Positions 61,627 through 64,000 of a stretch of 64,000 nucleotides of DNA are shown here, one piece after another. The notes beneath the pieces were generated by a model. That model was not told the origin of the DNA. It did no database searches and saw only the letters and a list, made by a program, of their open reading frames with translations. Origin of the DNA: Bradyrhizobium canariense (GTDB taxonomy: Bacteria > Pseudomonadota > Alphaproteobacteria > Rhizobiales > Xanthobacteraceae); the NCBI RefSeq assembly GCF_018130465.1, contig NZ_JAFCKJ010000014.1:62001-126000 (forward strand). Reading direction: 5' to 3'. Position 1 is the stretch's first letter. Each line of letters opens with the position of its first letter. Position numbers and translations under genes: made by a program.

Positions 61627-61710
61627 TCGAGCGAAGCGGCTACCGGCTCGCGTGAAGAAGACGCGTCAACAAGGATCTAAAGCGTCGGTTCTGATTCAAT
61701 CAGAACCGAC
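61627..61710. repeat. Palindromic intergenic repeat, family B, copy 2
   Basis: Reads TCGAGCGAAGCGGCTACCGG, then CGCGTGAAGAAGACGCGTCA and the core palindrome TCGGTTCTGATTCAATCAG with its mirror. It is the opposite orientation of the copy at 19368-19468. Confidence 0.85.
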
Positions 61711-61738
61711 AATACTCTCGTCCTGCTCGCGCGCTGGC

Positions 61739-62035
61739 CTACGACGGCAACACGCCCTCGACAAACAGCAGCCGGCGCTCCAGCGCCGTCCGCCGCAGCT
61801 TCAGCGCTTCGGCGTACTCGGCCGAGGCATACCATTCCTTGAGCCGCGCCATCGAAGGAAATTCGACGATGATGATGGTCTTGGCCGGGAGGTTGCCTTC
61901 GGCGAGTTCGGCGGCGCCGCCGCGCACGAGATAACGGCCGCCATAGTGCGCGATGGTTGCTGCGGCCAGCGTGCGATAGGCCTCCATCGCGGCTCTGTCG
62001 CGCACCTCGACCTCGGAGATCACATAGGCCGGCAT
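61739..62035 (-). CDS. DUF1330-family protein
   Basis: This 98-residue dimeric ferredoxin-like fold protein reads MPAYVISEVEVRDRAAMEAY, YGGRYLVRGGAAELAEGN, TIIIVEFPSMARLKEWYASA and EYAEALKLRRTALERRLLFV, the DUF1330 pattern. Such proteins often accompany catabolic enzymes. It starts 9 bases past the stop of the SDR gene on the same strand, so they form one operon. Confidence 0.9.
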   Translation of the reverse strand: MPAYVISEVEVRDRAAMEAYRTLAAATIAHYGGRYLVRGGAAELAEGNLPAKTIIIVEFPSMARLKEWYASAEYAEALKLRRTALERRLLFVEGVLPS

Positions 62036-62044
62036 GCGCAGGCC

Positions 62045-62833
62045 TCAGGCAATGGTGTTGACGATGCCGCCCTCGGCACGCAACGCCGCGCCGTTGGTCG
62101 CGGACGCTTCCTTGGACGCGATATAAACCACCATGTTGGCGATTTCGTCGACGTTGGCGAAGCGCTGCAGCAGCGAGCTTGGGCGATGCTGTTTGACGAA
62201 ATTGGCGGCGGCCTCATCGACTGACTGGCCGTTCTGCTTGGCAAGATCCTTCACAAACGTCTCCACGCCCTCCGACATTGTCGGGCCCGGCAGCACGGAA
62301 TTGACGGTGACGCCCGTGCCGCGGGTGAGCTGCGCGATGCCCCGCGCGACCGAGAGCTGCGCCGTCTTGCTCATGCCGTAGTGGATCATCTCGACGGGAA
62401 TGTTGAGGCCGGACTCCGAGGAGATGAAGACGATGCGGCCCCAATTGCGCTTGAGCATGCCCTTCATGTACGCGCGCGAGAGACGCACGCCGCTCATCAC
62501 GTTGACCTCGAAGAAGCGGCTCCAGTCCTCGTCCGGAATGTCGAAAAAGTCTTTCGGCTCGAAGATGCCGGCATTGTTGATGAGGATGTCGACGTCTGGC
62601 AGCGCCGCGGCCAGCGCCTTGCAGCCCGCAGCGGTCGAGACATCGGCGGCGATGCCGCGGACCTTCCCGCCCACAGCCTCCAGCTTGCGCACGGCCGCAT
62701 CGACCTTGTCCTGGCCGCGTCCGTTGATCACGACGCTCGCACCCGAGCCGGCAAGGCCTTTTGCGATGGCGTGGCCGATGCCGGCGGTCGAGCCGGTCAC
62801 CAGGGCGGTCTTTCCGGAAAGGTCGATCTTCAT
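62045..62833 (-). CDS. Short-chain dehydrogenase/reductase
   Basis: This 262-residue SDR has TALVTGSTAGIGHAIAKGLA (cofactor TGxxxGIG), INNAGIFEPKDFF, a Ser in VFISSESGLNIP and catalytic YGMSKTAQLSVARG with Tyr and Lys. The residues after TGxxxGIG suggest use of NAD(P) with Asn-Gly-Arg (INGRGQDK), so perhaps NADP-dependent. It may oxidise or reduce a small alcohol or ketone. The DUF1330 gene follows in the operon. Confidence 0.9.
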   Translation of the reverse strand: MKIDLSGKTALVTGSTAGIGHAIAKGLAGSGASVVINGRGQDKVDAAVRKLEAVGGKVRGIAADVSTAAGCKALAAALPDVDILINNAGIFEPKDFFDIPDEDWSRFFEVNVMSGVRLSRAYMKGMLKRNWGRIVFISSESGLNIPVEMIHYGMSKTAQLSVARGIAQLTRGTGVTVNSVLPGPTMSEGVETFVKDLAKQNGQSVDEAAANFVKQHRPSSLLQRFANVDEIANMVVYIASKEASATNGAALRAEGGIVNTIA

Positions 62834-62913
62834 GCTATGTCTCCATTAGAGCTGACGGAGATATCGTGCGCTGCAAGGGCGCGTGCAATCGCTCCTCACC
62901 CACGCGTGAGGAT

Positions 62914-63753
62914 TCAGTTGCGAGGCGGAAGCGTCCTGAGAAACGCGACGATGGCATCGAGATCCTGGGCCGTCATGTTGGCATAGGCAGCATAGGCCAT
63001 CGGCGGCTTCAGTTTGTGGCCGTCGCGTGCGATGCCTTGCGTAATCGCACGTTTGATTTCGTCGTCGCTCCACCCGCCGAGGCCCGCGGCTGTATCCGCG
63101 GTGATGTTGGGAGAGACGGATTCACCCCACGGCCCCTTGAATGTCCGACCGCCCTTGCCGCTCGCTGCTGTGAAATTGTGCACGGCGGACGGGCCCTCCG
63201 GCGTATGGCATTCCAGGCAATGGGCGATGGTCAGGAGATAGCGGCCGCGTGCGAGCCTGTCGGCCAGTTCAGATTCGCTCGCCTGCTTGCCGGCATAGGT
63301 CGGCGTCTCCGGCTTCAGCGCGATCCGGTATTCCGGCGCCGGCGTCTCGTGATGCGCCGACGGCACTGAACGCAAATAAGCCGCGAGCGCATCGAGATCG
63401 CGCGCCGTGAGCACCGTGTAGAACGCGGTCGGCATGATCGGCGCGACCCTGGTTCCGTTCGGCCTGATGCCGCTGACGAGGAACCGCTTCAACTCGGCAT
63501 CGCTCCAGCTGCCGATGCCCGTGTCCTTGTCCGGCGTGATGTTGGAGCCAGAGACCTTGAAGGCGGGCTCATCAAAAACCTGGCTGCCGCCGGAGAGCGC
63601 GCGCGAGAGATCGAGCCCTTGCGGCCCTCGCGGCGTGTGGCAGTTGTGGCAAACCATCACGCTGTTGACGAGATAGGCGCCGCGCTCGACCAGCGTCTCG
63701 CCAGATGCCGGCGACATCAGCAGCGCCAGCGCAATCCCTGACACAATCCTCAT
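62914..63753 (-). CDS. Di-haem exported cytochrome c
   Basis: This 279-residue protein has a signal peptide (IVSGIALALLMSPASG) and two haem sites: CHNCH at 35-39 and CLECH in IAHCLECHTPEGP, with distal Met candidates in each half (PIMPTAFY, PPMAYAAY). The repeated WSDxELKR / WSDDEIKRAI segments show two homologous halves. It resembles the cytochrome subunits of alcohol or gluconate dehydrogenases but lacks the third haem. It precedes no dehydrogenase gene. The start ATG has only a G-rich upstream. Confidence 0.85.
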   Translation of the reverse strand: MRIVSGIALALLMSPASGETLVERGAYLVNSVMVCHNCHTPRGPQGLDLSRALSGGSQVFDEPAFKVSGSNITPDKDTGIGSWSDAELKRFLVSGIRPNGTRVAPIMPTAFYTVLTARDLDALAAYLRSVPSAHHETPAPEYRIALKPETPTYAGKQASESELADRLARGRYLLTIAHCLECHTPEGPSAVHNFTAASGKGGRTFKGPWGESVSPNITADTAAGLGGWSDDEIKRAITQGIARDGHKLKPPMAYAAYANMTAQDLDAIVAFLRTLPPRN

Positions 63754-63824
63754 CGAGAGCCCCCCGGCCGGAATCGCGTTCAACGAAACGATGCGCGACA
63801 TGAGATGTCGCCGCGCCATACAAA

Positions 63825-63850
63825 AAAGCGGCGCCCGAAGGCGCCGCTTT
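63825..63850 (-). terminator. Intrinsic terminator of rplQ
   Basis: On the minus strand AAAGCGGCGCC pairs with GGCGCCGCTTT over a TTCG tetraloop and is followed by TTTTTTG. It lies 23 bases past the rplQ stop and ends the ribosomal alpha operon transcript. Confidence 0.92.
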
Positions 63851-63873
63851 CTGAAAACTCTCTGCCGGTCGGC

Positions 63874-64000
63874 TTACGCCGCCTCGGCTTCCTTTTCCTG
63901 CACCGGACCGGAGTCCTGGCCCTTGGCATCGACGTCGCGATCGACGAACTCGATCACGGCCATCGCGGCGTTGTCGCCGTAGCGGAAGCCGGCCTTGATG
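63874..64000 (-). CDS. rplQ: 50S ribosomal protein L17, C-terminal part (cut by window edge)
   Basis: The reverse complement of the last 127 bases reads [20 protein letters not shown] and then [20 protein letters not shown], stop [13 protein letters not shown] and AVIEFVDRD match the end of bacterial L17 (usually RKGDAAPMAIIELVD), followed by the acidic tail seen in rhizobia. L17 packs at the tunnel exit region of the 50S subunit. Upstream, beyond this window, the alpha operon with rpoA is expected. Confidence 0.93.
   Translation of the reverse strand, partial: IKAGFRYGDNAAMAVIEFVDRDVDAKGQDSGPVQEKEAEAA

Overview
The window is GC-rich, densely packed chromosomal DNA from an alphaproteobacterium of the order Rhizobiales, almost certainly Bradyrhizobium or a very close relative. 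The signs are an ATP12-family F1 assembly chaperone, a GrlR-like protein, many small Bradyrhizobium-style exported proteins, a host-attachment-family protein, and intergenic spaces full of long palindromic repeats. This rests on protein and repeat patterns I recognise; no search was run.

Left part (1-13.9 kb): a repeat-rich spacer, an exported type I phosphodiesterase, a 1-Cys peroxiredoxin, a methyl-accepting chemotaxis protein, a photolyase followed by a lysine-rich histone H1-like protein, a DMT exporter, several small exported proteins and an AraC-type regulator. From 14.1 to 16.2 kb lies a lower-GC patch abutting the 3' end of a tRNA-Arg gene. It holds two unrecognised co-directional genes and the C-terminal remnant of a large serine recombinase, and looks like a decayed tRNA-targeted island. 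From 16.3 to 23.3 kb are small membrane or exported proteins, a VOC protein, a GrlR-like protein, a large PAS histidine kinase and a second DMT exporter.

Middle (23.3-48.7 kb): a minus-strand catabolic block consists of a giant indolepyruvate ferredoxin oxidoreductase, a thiolase translationally coupled to a DUF35-type OB-fold partner, a MaoC hydratase, a short-chain dehydrogenase, a DapA-family lyase/aldolase and a NUDIX hydrolase. Together they resemble a CoA-thioester beta-oxidation-like route. Then come a tri-haem-type cytochrome c, a TRIC-like channel, a NIPSNAP / monooxygenase / PEP-mutase operon with a divergent ArsR-type regulator, three alpha/beta hydrolases, a glutathione transferase, the carboxyltransferase subunit of an acyl-CoA carboxylase, and small hypotheticals.

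Right part (48.7-64 kb): a class D beta-lactamase, a FliK-like / FlhB-C-like pair, ATP12, an RluC-type pseudouridine synthase, RarA and a DegP/Q-type protease form a dense, mostly minus-strand block. A porin, a HxlR regulator with a divergent quinone-oxidoreductase-like gene, a frameshifted Bug-type binding protein, a DUF1330/SDR pair and a di-haem cytochrome follow. The window ends inside rplQ. Most of this is ordinary chromosome. I do not see a clear novel multi-gene system; the best candidates for follow-up are the tRNA-Arg-linked two-gene module, the thiolase/DUF35/IOR block, and the families of structured intergenic repeats.
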